The position numbers were made by a program, and so were the translations under genes. 64,000 bases of DNA from Fervidibacter canadensis (lineage in GTDB: Bacteria; Armatimonadota; Fervidibacteria; Fervidibacterales; Fervidibacteraceae), in NCBI GenBank assembly GCA_041446545.1, contig JBGOEJ010000002.1, forward strand, positions 180,671 to 244,670, written 5' to 3'. Positions 1-7,722 of the stretch are shown here, one piece after another (the stretch's first letter is position 1; each line of letters begins with the position of its first letter). The notes beneath the pieces were generated by a model that had not been told where the DNA came from, did not search any database, and saw only the letters and a list, made by a program, of their open reading frames with translations.

Positions 1-94
1 TTTCCTGCGTGGCGACGACCAAATGCTCCCGTGCGATCAGGCGCACTTCCTCCAATTGCGATGGCGAAAGGCTTTCGGTGATGAGCAACTTCAC
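1..94 (-). CDS. N-terminus of a gene running off the window (possibly a 2-hydroxyacid dehydrogenase)
   Basis: Only the first 31 codons are present; the gene continues leftwards beyond base 1. It starts with GTG at 94, preceded by a clear GGGAGGTG ribosome site that overlaps the stop region of the sugar-binding protein gene, so the two are translated in series. The peptide opens VKLLITESLSPSQLEEV, a beta-strand followed by a helix, which resembles the N-terminus of D-isomer-specific 2-hydroxyacid dehydrogenases (SerA-like). That identity is only a guess from a short stretch; the existence of the gene is much surer than its function. Confidence 0.55.
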   Translation of the reverse strand, partial: MKLLITESLSPSQLEEVRLIAREHLVVATQE

Positions 95-109
95 CCGACA
101 GCACCTCCC

Positions 110-1072
110 TCACTTCTTGCCCAACGGGTAAAGCAAGCGCAGGATGTCGGGGCGGTTCATGTTCTCCTTCGTCACGACGCTCACGCCCGTGTCTATGCGC
201 TTGGGAATTTTTTCGCCCCGAAGGGCTTTGACCGCCATCTTCACGCCGTCGTAGCCCATGCGGAAGGGATTCTGGACGATGAGGGCTTGGATGACGCCTT
301 CTTCCAACGCTTTAATTTCCGTCGGTGCGGCATCAAAGGCGACGAGTTTCACTTTGCCGACAAGGTTGCGCGCCTTCAGCACCCGTGCCGCTCCGATGGC
401 GCCAGGTTCGTTCGCCGCAAAAATGCCCTTCAAGTCGGGATGTGCCGTCAGCATGTTTTCCGTCACTTGCATTCCCTTCGTCACATCGCTCTGCGAATAC
501 AGCGTCGCCACCAACCGCACCTTCGGGAACTTTTTCAGCCCCTCCTTGAAGCCTCGCTCCCGCTGGATGGAAGTTGCTGCCCCAGGCACGAAAGGGATGA
601 GCCCCACCTTGCCTTCATAGCCGATGAGTTTCGCCAGCGTTTCAGCGGCGATGCGCCCGCCCTTGAGGTTGTCGGTGGCGACGAAGCACAGCGACACATC
701 AGGGTCAAGCCCTGAGTCAATGGTGATGACTTTGATGCCCGCTTTCAGGGCTTTCTGGGCGACAGGCACCATCGCTTTCGCATCGCACGCCGCAAAGACG
801 AGAGCGTCCACCCGTTGGGTGATGAAGTTTTCCAAAATTGCCCGCTGCCCGGCGATGTCCGTCTCGTCGCTGGGACCGCGCCAGATGATGTCCACGCCTT
901 CCTCCTTTGCCGCTTTCTCCGCGCCCGCCTTGACGGCGAGCCAGAAATCAAAGGCGACGCTTTTGGGCACGACAGCAATTCGGTAACGCTTCTTCGTCGC
1001 TGGCGCTGCAGCGACCAACGACATCAGCGCCAACACTGCCAACGCTCCCAATCCCCACAGCCATCGTCGCAT
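110..1072 (-). CDS. Sugar ABC transporter substrate-binding protein (RbsB-like)
   Basis: Periplasmic/extracytoplasmic sugar-binding protein of the type 1 periplasmic-binding fold (ribose/galactose/xylitol group), about 320 residues. A hydrophobic signal segment (residues 5-22, ending VAAAPAT) is followed by the typical first strand YRIAVVPKS and the alternating domain pattern, including the ITIDSG and FAANEPGAIGAARVL segments that line the sugar cleft. The start is set at the ATG at 1072, nine bases after AAAGGAG; a GTG three bases upstream is also possible. The downstream partial gene follows within 16 bases. No permease or ATPase gene lies beside it in this window, so the sugar cannot be inferred. 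Confidence 0.88.
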   Translation of the reverse strand: MRRWLWGLGALAVLALMSLVAAAPATKKRYRIAVVPKSVAFDFWLAVKAGAEKAAKEEGVDIIWRGPSDETDIAGQRAILENFITQRVDALVFAACDAKAMVPVAQKALKAGIKVITIDSGLDPDVSLCFVATDNLKGGRIAAETLAKLIGYEGKVGLIPFVPGAATSIQRERGFKEGLKKFPKVRLVATLYSQSDVTKGMQVTENMLTAHPDLKGIFAANEPGAIGAARVLKARNLVGKVKLVAFDAAPTEIKALEEGVIQALIVQNPFRMGYDGVKMAVKALRGEKIPKRIDTGVSVVTKENMNRPDILRLLYPLGKK

Positions 1073-1184
1073 CACTCATCGCTCCTTTCGCCCCACAGTT
1101 TCCGTCGGCATCCTCTTGTTTGCCAAAATTGTTGCGTGCGTCTACCCGAAACCGCCACATTCCCGCGTCAAAGGAGGCATGAAG

Positions 1185-2294
1185 ATGTTCGCCGAAAAGG
1201 AACTGTTGCTCGTCCCTGGTCCGACGCCCATCCCGCCACAAGTGCAGCGGGCGATGGTGCGTGCCGTCATCAACCATCGCAGCCCCGCTTACGAAGAATT
1301 GTTCGCCCGCTTGCAGGAAAAGTTGCGGCGAATTTTTGCCGTCACAGGCGAAGTTTTCGTCTTCCCCGCATCGGGCACGGGCATGCTGGAAGCGATGGTC
1401 GTCAATTTCCTTTCCCCCAATGACCCCGTGCTGATGGTGAGCGTCGGATGGTTCGGCGACCGCTTCGGCGAAATTGCCGAGCGCTTTGGGGCGAAGGTGA
1501 CTTGGCTGAAAGTGGAATGGGGCAAGGCGGCGACGCCCGAATTGGTCGCCGAGGCGATGGACAAAGCGCCGCAACCCTTCAAGGCGGTCTTGCTCACTCA
1601 CAACGAAACTTCCACCGCTGTCGTTAACCCCGTCCGTGAGATTGCCAAAGTCGTGAAGGAGCGGGGCGCATTGTTGCTCGTGGATTCTGTCAGCGGGTTC
1701 GGAGCGATGCCCTTGCCGATGGACGAATGGCGAATTGACGCTGTTGCAACGGCGTCGCAAAAAGCCTTGATGACGCCGCCAGGCATTGGGTTGGTAGCGG
1801 TGCGGGAGGCAGCGTGGGAGGCGGTAAAACAAGCGCAAATGCCCCGCTACTATTGGGACTTCCGCTTGGCGCGGGAATTTCAGCGCCGCCATCAAAATCC
1901 CTACACACCTCCCGTCACGCTCCTGTTCGGCTTGGACGCTGCGTTGGATTTGATTTTCGCCGAGGGCGTGGAAACCGTCTTTGAGCGTCATCGGCGGTTG
2001 CGCAATTTGTTGCGCGACGGCATCCGTGAAATGGGCTTGGAATTGTTCGTTCCCGATGACGCCATCGCTTCGTGCAGCCTGACAGCGATCAAAGTGCCAG
2101 AAGGCATTCACGGAGGCGACCTCATCCGTCAGTTGCGCCAACGCTACCGCGTAGAAGTGGCGGGCGGTCAGGAACATTTGCGGGGCAAAATCATTCGCAT
2201 CAGCCACATGGGTTGGGTGCATGAGAGCGACATCTTACTGGCACTTACAGCCCTCCGCCATGCCTTGCAAGACCTTGGTTGGCGCGCCCGTTGA
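1185..2294 (+). CDS. PLP-dependent class V aminotransferase (alanine-glyoxylate / serine-pyruvate type)
   Basis: Fold-type I, PLP-dependent transaminase of the AgxT/SerC-like class V family, 369 residues, a normal length. It opens LLLVPGPTPIPPQV, the hallmark start of this family, has the substrate/cofactor loop ASGTGMLEA (62-70), the cofactor-binding Asp in LLVDSVSGFG (about 167), and the Schiff-base lysine in SQKALMTPPG (Lys193). The start is the ATG at 1185, seven bases after AAGGAGG; an ATG at 1179 sits too close to that site. It likely interconverts glyoxylate/pyruvate and alanine/serine. It is divergent from the sugar-binding protein gene and convergent with eno. The exact amino donor cannot be read from sequence. 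Confidence 0.9.
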   Translation: MFAEKELLLVPGPTPIPPQVQRAMVRAVINHRSPAYEELFARLQEKLRRIFAVTGEVFVFPASGTGMLEAMVVNFLSPNDPVLMVSVGWFGDRFGEIAERFGAKVTWLKVEWGKAATPELVAEAMDKAPQPFKAVLLTHNETSTAVVNPVREIAKVVKERGALLLVDSVSGFGAMPLPMDEWRIDAVATASQKALMTPPGIGLVAVREAAWEAVKQAQMPRYYWDFRLAREFQRRHQNPYTPPVTLLFGLDAALDLIFAEGVETVFERHRRLRNLLRDGIREMGLELFVPDDAIASCSLTAIKVPEGIHGGDLIRQLRQRYRVEVAGGQEHLRGKIIRISHMGWVHESDILLALTALRHALQDLGWRAR

Positions 2295-2311
2295 CAAAAA
2301 AGCCCTTTGCG

Positions 2312-3631
2312 CTACGCCCGCACCCGACGCCAATTGATGGCAGGGAACGCCTTGCGCCCCGCATAGACCGCTTTGTTGCCCAGTGCCTCTTCAATGCGGA
2401 GCAATTGGTTATATTTCGCCGTCCGTTCGCCTCGGCAGGGCGCACCCGTCTTGATTTGCCCCGCATCGGTGCCGACTGCCAAATCGGCGATGAAGGCGTC
2501 TTCCGTCTCGCCGCTGCGGTGACTGACGATGCAAGCGTAGTTTGCCTCTTTGGCGAGGCGCATCGCTTCCAGCGTTTCCGTCAGCGTGCCGATTTGATTG
2601 ACCTTAATGAGGATGGCGTTGGCAACGCCTCGCTTGATGCCTTGTCGCAGCCTTTGAGGGTTGGTCACAAACAAATCGTCGCCGACCAATTGAATGCGGT
2701 TGCCCAATGCCTTCGTCAGCATCTCCCAACCGCGCCAATCGTTTTCTGCTAACCCATCCTCAATGGAGACGAGAGGGAAGCGAGCCAGTAAGTCGGCATA
2801 GAAGCCGACCATCTCTTCGGCATCCATGCGTTTGTCCTCCCGCGCCCAGACATAGACGCGCCGCTTCGTGTCGTAAAGTTCCGACGCAGCGACATCCAGT
2901 GCCAAGGAAACTTCTTTGCCCGGCGTATAGCCTGCTTTCGTGATGGCTTCCATGAGCACTTGAAGGGCTTCTACGCTGCCCCCGTCCAAAGTGGGTGCAA
3001 ACCCGCCTTCGTCGCCGACACCCACATTCCGCCCCATCGCAATGAGCACCTTACGAAGGGTGTGGTAAATTTCAGCCCCCATCCGCAACGCGTCGGCGAA
3101 AGTCGGCGCACCGACGGGCACAATCATGAACTCCTGCACATCCAAGTTGTTGGGGGCGTGGGCGCCACCGTTGAGGATGTTCATCAGCGGGACAGGTAAA
3201 GTGACACCTTTACTGCCGAACAAATCAGCGATGTGCCGAAAAAGTGGGACACCTTTCGCCGCTGCCGCCGCCCGTGCCGCTGCCAGCGAGACGCTCAGGA
3301 TGGCGTTGGCGCCCAAGCGCGACTTGTTTTTCGTCCCGTCCAGTTTCAGCAGCGTCCGATCCAGTCGGCGTTGGTCGGTCGGGTCAAGCCCTTGAATGGC
3401 GTGGGCGATGACTTGGTGGACATGGCGGACGGCGGTCAAAACACCCTTGCCGTTGTAGCGGCGGTCATCGCCATCTCGCAACTCCAGCGCCTCATGCTCC
3501 CCCGTTGATGCCCCCGACGGGACAGCAGCCCAACCGACGCAACCGTTGTCCAAAACGACTTCCGCCTCCACCGTCGGGTTACCCCGCGAATCCAAAACCT
3601 CACGAGCCTTCACCGACACAATCTTCGCCAC
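2312..3631 (-). CDS. eno: Enolase (phosphopyruvate hydratase)
   Basis: Converts 2-phosphoglycerate to phosphoenolpyruvate in glycolysis; cytosolic Mg-dependent homodimer. At 439 residues it is slightly longer than the usual 420-430. Recognisable features are the N-terminal VKAREVLDSRGNPTVEAEV, the catalytic-loop GASTGEHEALELRDGD, the GDEGGFAPTL segment, the metal and lysine region VGDDLFVTNPQRL and LIKVNQIGTLTETL, and the signature SHRSGETEDAFIADLAV. The start codon is GTG at 3631. Its ribosome site AAGGAGG overlaps the last codons of the upstream 216-residue gene, which ends at 3636, so eno appears translationally linked to the restriction-modification-like pair upstream. Confidence 0.97.
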   Translation of the reverse strand: MAKIVSVKAREVLDSRGNPTVEAEVVLDNGCVGWAAVPSGASTGEHEALELRDGDDRRYNGKGVLTAVRHVHQVIAHAIQGLDPTDQRRLDRTLLKLDGTKNKSRLGANAILSVSLAAARAAAAAKGVPLFRHIADLFGSKGVTLPVPLMNILNGGAHAPNNLDVQEFMIVPVGAPTFADALRMGAEIYHTLRKVLIAMGRNVGVGDEGGFAPTLDGGSVEALQVLMEAITKAGYTPGKEVSLALDVAASELYDTKRRVYVWAREDKRMDAEEMVGFYADLLARFPLVSIEDGLAENDWRGWEMLTKALGNRIQLVGDDLFVTNPQRLRQGIKRGVANAILIKVNQIGTLTETLEAMRLAKEANYACIVSHRSGETEDAFIADLAVGTDAGQIKTGAPCRGERTAKYNQLLRIEEALGNKAVYAGRKAFPAINWRRVRA

Positions 3632-3635
3632 CCAA

Positions 3636-4286
3636 TCATCCCTCCTTCAACGCTTTTAGTAGTTTCAGCATATCGTCCCTATGCGACCTTGATGCGATTG
3701 CAAACGCTTTCACTAAGGTCTCCAAAACATTCCGCGAAGGCGTCCAAGCGACTTTCTCATTCGGTTTTGCCTTTCGCCCAATAATGTCTGCGGGTTCACA
3801 TTGGCTGATTGGGATAAGCAGGAAAACCATCGCCTGAAAACCGACAGCGCGCTGTCGGTGCCGCAACTCAATTTCGACAACTGTCCCGTCGCCAATTTCA
3901 TGCCTTAGTAACGGATGTTTGCGCCAATGCAACTTGAAGCCAAAAAATTCTTGCTCGCTTGCCTCGGTTGTGACGGTAAACTGTTCGTCACAAAAACTGC
4001 TTTGTGCGCTCGCAAAATCTTCAAGCGCAATAACATCGTTGAGACCGAGAACACCGTATTCTTTTGCTAACCAAAGAATTTGCCCCAGTTCTACGAGTCG
4101 TCCATTACCGTCCCGATAGGCTATTTGCCACTCAATCACATCCTTTGCTTCAAGTTCTGTTTGCCGAGTTGGTATCGGATGTCCACCTCGTTTGACTCTC
4201 ACTCTGCCTGTTGGCGAAGTTAGGGGCAAAAGGCAAACAATCCTTTCCCCGTCCCACAAGACATTCACGAACTCCCGCCTTTTCAC
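3636..4286 (-). CDS. Unrecognised protein paired with a DNA methyltransferase (candidate restriction endonuclease)
   Basis: A 216-residue soluble protein with no family I can name. It starts at an ATGA junction, overlapping the stop of the upstream methyltransferase-specificity gene by four bases, so the two are co-translated. That position, in place of an endonuclease, is the only functional hint. A possible nuclease-like core is the run DGTVVEIELRHRQR (about residues 132-145), acidic residues on a beta-strand followed by basics, but a clean PD-(D/E)XK lysine is not evident. Composition looks more AT-rich than eno or its neighbours, consistent with acquisition. It could equally be a control or specificity accessory protein. 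Confidence 0.65.
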   Translation of the reverse strand: MKRREFVNVLWDGERIVCLLPLTSPTGRVRVKRGGHPIPTRQTELEAKDVIEWQIAYRDGNGRLVELGQILWLAKEYGVLGLNDVIALEDFASAQSSFCDEQFTVTTEASEQEFFGFKLHWRKHPLLRHEIGDGTVVEIELRHRQRAVGFQAMVFLLIPISQCEPADIIGRKAKPNEKVAWTPSRNVLETLVKAFAIASRSHRDDMLKLLKALKEG

Positions 4287-5713
4287 TCTGACCCCTCCAA
4301 CAGTCGTTCTAATTGTGCGACCAAGTTGTGGAGTTCGTTGTCAGGGATTTGTCCTTGACGAAAGCGGTCATGTAACTCACGATATGCTTGGGCGAATTCC
4401 TGCTGAATGGGAAGTGGCACAACAGGCACAAGGATCTGGCGTAATGCCTTTTGCGGCACGGTTACTGTTCCAGTCCCGCGTTTGAACTTCTCCAACTGCT
4501 GGCGGAAGAAATGCGTTTGAGCGTAAAGTGCGAAAAATTCAGGCAACATATTGGGCTTGAACCTCAAGATGTAGATGTAGTCATCGGCGATACCCGTTTC
4601 ATCATCGCATAGCACCACAGCGACTCGCCCAATACATCCAACTCCCACTCGAACGAACAAAACATCACCAACACAAGTCCGTGCTTGCGGTTTATCCATC
4701 GGGCTCCCTTCTTCAACAAATCTCCCGTCTCGCTTTAAGTCAATGCCAAACGGGGTCACCGTCTTCGCTGAGATGAAGGGAATACCAGACCGAGCAAATT
4801 TTCGCTGGTCACCATAAAGAGTGCTTCCGCACCTCATCTCCTTTAGGAAGTCCTTCAAAGTACGGAGCGGGAAAGAGCAAGGTTGGGGCAAAGAGTTTAA
4901 GTGGTAGAGCGGTGCCATGTTGTCCAACAACTCAAAAACGGGTCTCCGAACACCCTTGCCGTGCAACAAATCTTGGGCGATGATTCGCAAATCATCGTCC
5001 GTTTCAGCATGGGCAAGCAAAACTTCAGCGTTTGCCGTTGACGATGACTTTCTCGCTATCAGGACGCAACTTTTAGCGGCAAAGAAGTTTCGTGAAAGGC
5101 TAACGACTGCAAGGAGTGTAGTGTGACGACAAATCCATGCACGAACTCGTCGCATCGGCAAATTGGCAAATATCCCTTCAGGCAGAACGATAGCCAAGAT
5201 ACCTCCGTCCCGCAATGCCCGCACGCAAAGTTCCAAAAACAGGACTTCAACAGCCTCACTGGTTCGCCCTCGCCCTAACTCAAATGAGCGAAGCAGTAGC
5301 GGGTCGGTCACCCTTCCATACTTGGCGGAGAAAGGCGGGTTCGTGACAACGGCATCAAACTTCCCTTGCAACTCAAAAAGCATTTTCAAAGCGTTTCCGT
5401 GCTTCAAGATTAGCCTGCCATCCGAACACCTTTGCCGACATTCATTCAGAAGGTCGGCATCAAGGTCAATGCCCCAAACTTCGTTGAAGCCCCTTTGCAG
5501 AAGCGGCAGCAAAAATGCTCCATCGCCACAGGCTGGGTCCAATGCGGCATTATGGTTGGGGAGAAGGGTTGCGACAACTTCCACCATCCACGCTGCCAAA
5601 GGGGCAGGCGTGAAGAACTGTCCCAAAACTTTCTTGTGGCGTTGAAAATGCTTCTCTCGTTGCGATTGCTTGCTCGGAGCGAAGGGAAAAGGACGCTGTT
5701 CTTCAGTCAACAT
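4283..5713 (-). CDS. N6-adenine DNA methyltransferase fused to an HsdS-like specificity domain
   Basis: A 476-residue fusion. The N-terminal half is an N6-adenine methyltransferase of the HsdM/type IIG class: GQFFTPAPLAAWMV (31-44, motif X region), DPACGDGAFLLP (59-70, AdoMet-binding motif I), and NPPF (125-128, catalytic motif IV). The C-terminal half (about residues 275-470) looks like one half of a type I specificity subunit: a target-recognition-like segment followed by TVPQKALRQILVPVVPLP and an amphipathic helix. A self-specific methylase of this kind usually belongs to a type I-like or IIG system, but here no helicase/nuclease subunit is attached. The 216-residue gene downstream overlaps by four bases. 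Confidence 0.85.
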   Translation of the reverse strand: MLTEEQRPFPFAPSKQSQREKHFQRHKKVLGQFFTPAPLAAWMVEVVATLLPNHNAALDPACGDGAFLLPLLQRGFNEVWGIDLDADLLNECRQRCSDGRLILKHGNALKMLFELQGKFDAVVTNPPFSAKYGRVTDPLLLRSFELGRGRTSEAVEVLFLELCVRALRDGGILAIVLPEGIFANLPMRRVRAWICRHTTLLAVVSLSRNFFAAKSCVLIARKSSSTANAEVLLAHAETDDDLRIIAQDLLHGKGVRRPVFELLDNMAPLYHLNSLPQPCSFPLRTLKDFLKEMRCGSTLYGDQRKFARSGIPFISAKTVTPFGIDLKRDGRFVEEGSPMDKPQARTCVGDVLFVRVGVGCIGRVAVVLCDDETGIADDYIYILRFKPNMLPEFFALYAQTHFFRQQLEKFKRGTGTVTVPQKALRQILVPVVPLPIQQEFAQAYRELHDRFRQGQIPDNELHNLVAQLERLLEGSE

Positions 5714-5776
5714 CCCTGCCTTCTCACCCCACTGTCATTCGTTTGTCGCCTGCGTTGCACTTCTTTGAGCCAACAA

Positions 5777-6397
5777 TTATTCCAGTTCAGCAACTTTGCG
5801 CTCCAGTTCTTCCCGCTTTGCCCGCTCGCGCTCAAGGGCTTCGGAGGGCGAAAGGATTTCGTTGCCTTCAAAGTCAAACAAGCGCACTTTTTGCCCTTCG
5901 GGGCGAACGAGGACGCCGATGGTTTCCAACCGTGCTTCTGAGGCAGGGACAGGGCGCTCACCCGCAATGGGGCGGGCAAACCAAAGGCGTATGGGCTTTT
6001 CGGGAAAGGCTTCCACGACGAGATACTCCTTGACTTGCAATTCGGCGTAGAAATCGGCTTTCTCGCTGAGGGCTTCGCCTAACGATTTGGGACTGACGGC
6101 AACCTCAATGACGACATTGGGGGGCGGACCATCTTCAGGGACACGGTAGTTAATGCCGATTTTTTCCAAAGGTGGAGCGTTTTGAAGGACAACAGCAGTG
6201 TCGGGTGCATAGCGCCTACCTTTATGCTTGAAGTAAAGGTCACGGAAGACCGCAGCACCTTCCCACCCGCACAAAAACTCTTCCAACGGCTCTTTCACCT
6301 CTTCCACCTTTTTGTTGTGCCAAGGGCTTTCAGGCATTTTCTCTGGCACTTCCTCAACTTCCACGAGTTCCGTCACGACTTCGTAGGTGACCGCCAT
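5777..6397 (-). CDS. Uma2-family (DUF820) putative restriction-endonuclease-fold protein
   Basis: Uma2/DUF820 proteins carry a PD-(D/E)XK nuclease-like fold; their function is poorly known despite high copy numbers in cyanobacteria and Armatimonadota. This 206-residue protein shows the family core: RYAPDTAVV (acidic PD strand), NVVIEVAVSPKSLGEALSEKADFYAELQVKEYLVVE, with the expected Glu and Lys. The C-terminus is a charged helix rich in E/R. The start is the ATG at 6397, eight bases after GGAGGTGA; an upstream in-frame extension reaches into the neighbouring hairpin and is rejected. A second, distinct member lies at 47.3 kb. Confidence 0.85.
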   Translation of the reverse strand: MAVTYEVVTELVEVEEVPEKMPESPWHNKKVEEVKEPLEEFLCGWEGAAVFRDLYFKHKGRRYAPDTAVVLQNAPPLEKIGINYRVPEDGPPPNVVIEVAVSPKSLGEALSEKADFYAELQVKEYLVVEAFPEKPIRLWFARPIAGERPVPASEARLETIGVLVRPEGQKVRLFDFEGNEILSPSEALERERAKREELERKVAELE

Positions 6398-6421
6398 TTC
6401 TCTCACCTCCCAAAGGCGATT

Positions 6422-6448
6422 GGGGGCGACCTGAGTTTGGTCGCCCCC
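6422..6448 (-). terminator. Strong hairpin after the xylose-isomerase-like gene
   Basis: A perfect 10-bp GC-rich stem (6422-6431 with 6439-6448) and 7-base loop lie 11 bases beyond the stop of the xylose-isomerase-like gene and before the Uma2 gene. No U-tract follows on the minus strand, so it may be an mRNA 3'-end stabiliser or a rho-assisted terminator rather than a classic intrinsic terminator. Confidence 0.55.
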
Positions 6449-6459
6449 TTGCAGTGTCG

Positions 6460-7611
6460 CTAAGCCATCGGTAGTTCCCAAAGGGGCGGAAGTTTTTCGG
6501 GATGTAGTGCCCGCATCCGAATGAGGTAGGCTTCCAACCAACCCCGCGCTTTGTCGGGATTCATCATCGCCCAAACGACTTTCTCGTAGTCAAGGCTGTT
6601 GATGCGGTCGGCGGCGGCTCGGAGGGCATCCATGCAAATCTTCAACGCTACATCCACAGGTTGTCGCTCAGGGTTGATGTCAATGCCAAAGTAGCCCGTG
6701 TAGCCATACATCTTCAAGACGAACAGGGCTGTCTCGGTAATTTCGGGACCGATGACGCCGACATTGAGGTCTTGGTCGTAGTTGCCCAACGGTTGACTGT
6801 TCCAGTGGGTGTGGGCGAGGCGTCCTTCCCGCATGATGCGGGCGAGGCAGTAAGGGACATCTTCCGTGCCCATCAGGATGTGCCCGATTTCAGGATTGAG
6901 GCAAACGAGTTTGTGTCCTTCGCTCAAGAGGCGCTTGTTTTCGGGGTTTTGAAGGCGCGCTTCGGTGTCTTTCGCCATCAGCAAGCCATCGGCTGTCATG
7001 CGGTAGATGTTGTTGCCGCGAGGTTCATAGGGTTTGGGTTCAATGGCGATCCGAACGCCGGGCACTTCGTCCATCGCTTGGGCTAAGCCCTCTTCAAACC
7101 TGTCCCACATGCCGTAAAAGTCCACGCCGAAGTTGTTCTCATATCCGTCAATGCCTGGCCAGACGATGGCGAAGTCGCAGTCAAACTCCTTGTTGAGGCG
7201 AAGGGTGATGATGGTGCGCTCAATGGCTTTTTGTCGGACCGAAGGGATGGGTGAACTAAGGGAGCCAAACTCAAAATCGGCGTCGTAAAACAAACCAGGG
7301 ACGATGGTCAGCAAGCGAATGCCCGTTTCGCGGACGAAGGATTTCCAAAGGTCCAAGTTCTCTTCGTTGATTTCGGCGGGGTAGTGGGCTTCCAAGGCGG
7401 CTAAACCGTAGTCCTTGAGTTTTGCGGCAATTTCTAAGCGTTGCTCAATGTCCAAGACGGGCTTGTAGTAGTCGTGGAAGCGAGAGGCGAAGGGCGAGAA
7501 ATACCAAATGCCCGCGCTGAATTTGGGCTCTAAGACGAAAGTTTGCAGGTGCTTGACCAACTCCTCGGGCGTGCGGCGCGTCGTTTGGTCGCGCAAGTCT
7601 ACCAGCGGCAT
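6460..7611 (-). CDS. Xylose-isomerase-like TIM-barrel sugar isomerase
   Basis: A 383-residue aldose-ketose isomerase-type TIM barrel close to class I xylose isomerases. Motifs: FASRFHDYY (near the substrate His, residue 46), IAIEPKPYEPRG (metal-binding Glu and Lys pair of xylose isomerase), LNPEIGHILMG (metal-binding Glu/His), HTHWNSQPLGNYDQDLNVG (Asp cluster of the second metal site). Substrate could be D-xylose, L-rhamnose or another aldose. The start is the ATG at 7611, placed by GGAGGTG six bases upstream, not the longer frame. No xylulokinase or xylose transporter is adjacent, so pathway assignment is open. Confidence 0.87.
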   Translation of the reverse strand: MPLVDLRDQTTRRTPEELVKHLQTFVLEPKFSAGIWYFSPFASRFHDYYKPVLDIEQRLEIAAKLKDYGLAALEAHYPAEINEENLDLWKSFVRETGIRLLTIVPGLFYDADFEFGSLSSPIPSVRQKAIERTIITLRLNKEFDCDFAIVWPGIDGYENNFGVDFYGMWDRFEEGLAQAMDEVPGVRIAIEPKPYEPRGNNIYRMTADGLLMAKDTEARLQNPENKRLLSEGHKLVCLNPEIGHILMGTEDVPYCLARIMREGRLAHTHWNSQPLGNYDQDLNVGVIGPEITETALFVLKMYGYTGYFGIDINPERQPVDVALKICMDALRAAADRINSLDYEKVVWAMMNPDKARGWLEAYLIRMRALHPEKLPPLWELPMA

Positions 7612-7722
7612 CAAGACCACCTCCATAGTCAAGGTGAGCGTGCAAAGCCGAAAGTCATTTTGACAGGAGAGGGCAAAGGCAGCAAGGGAGTGGGAGGCAG
7701 GTAAAGAGACAAAGGGCAGTTC

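Noticed and set aside
948..2222. Long minus-strand open frame of 424 codons opposite the aminotransferase
   Set aside because: It is the shadow of a real plus-strand gene with family motifs and a ribosome site. Its peptide is rich in His/Arg/Gln with no recognisable domain.
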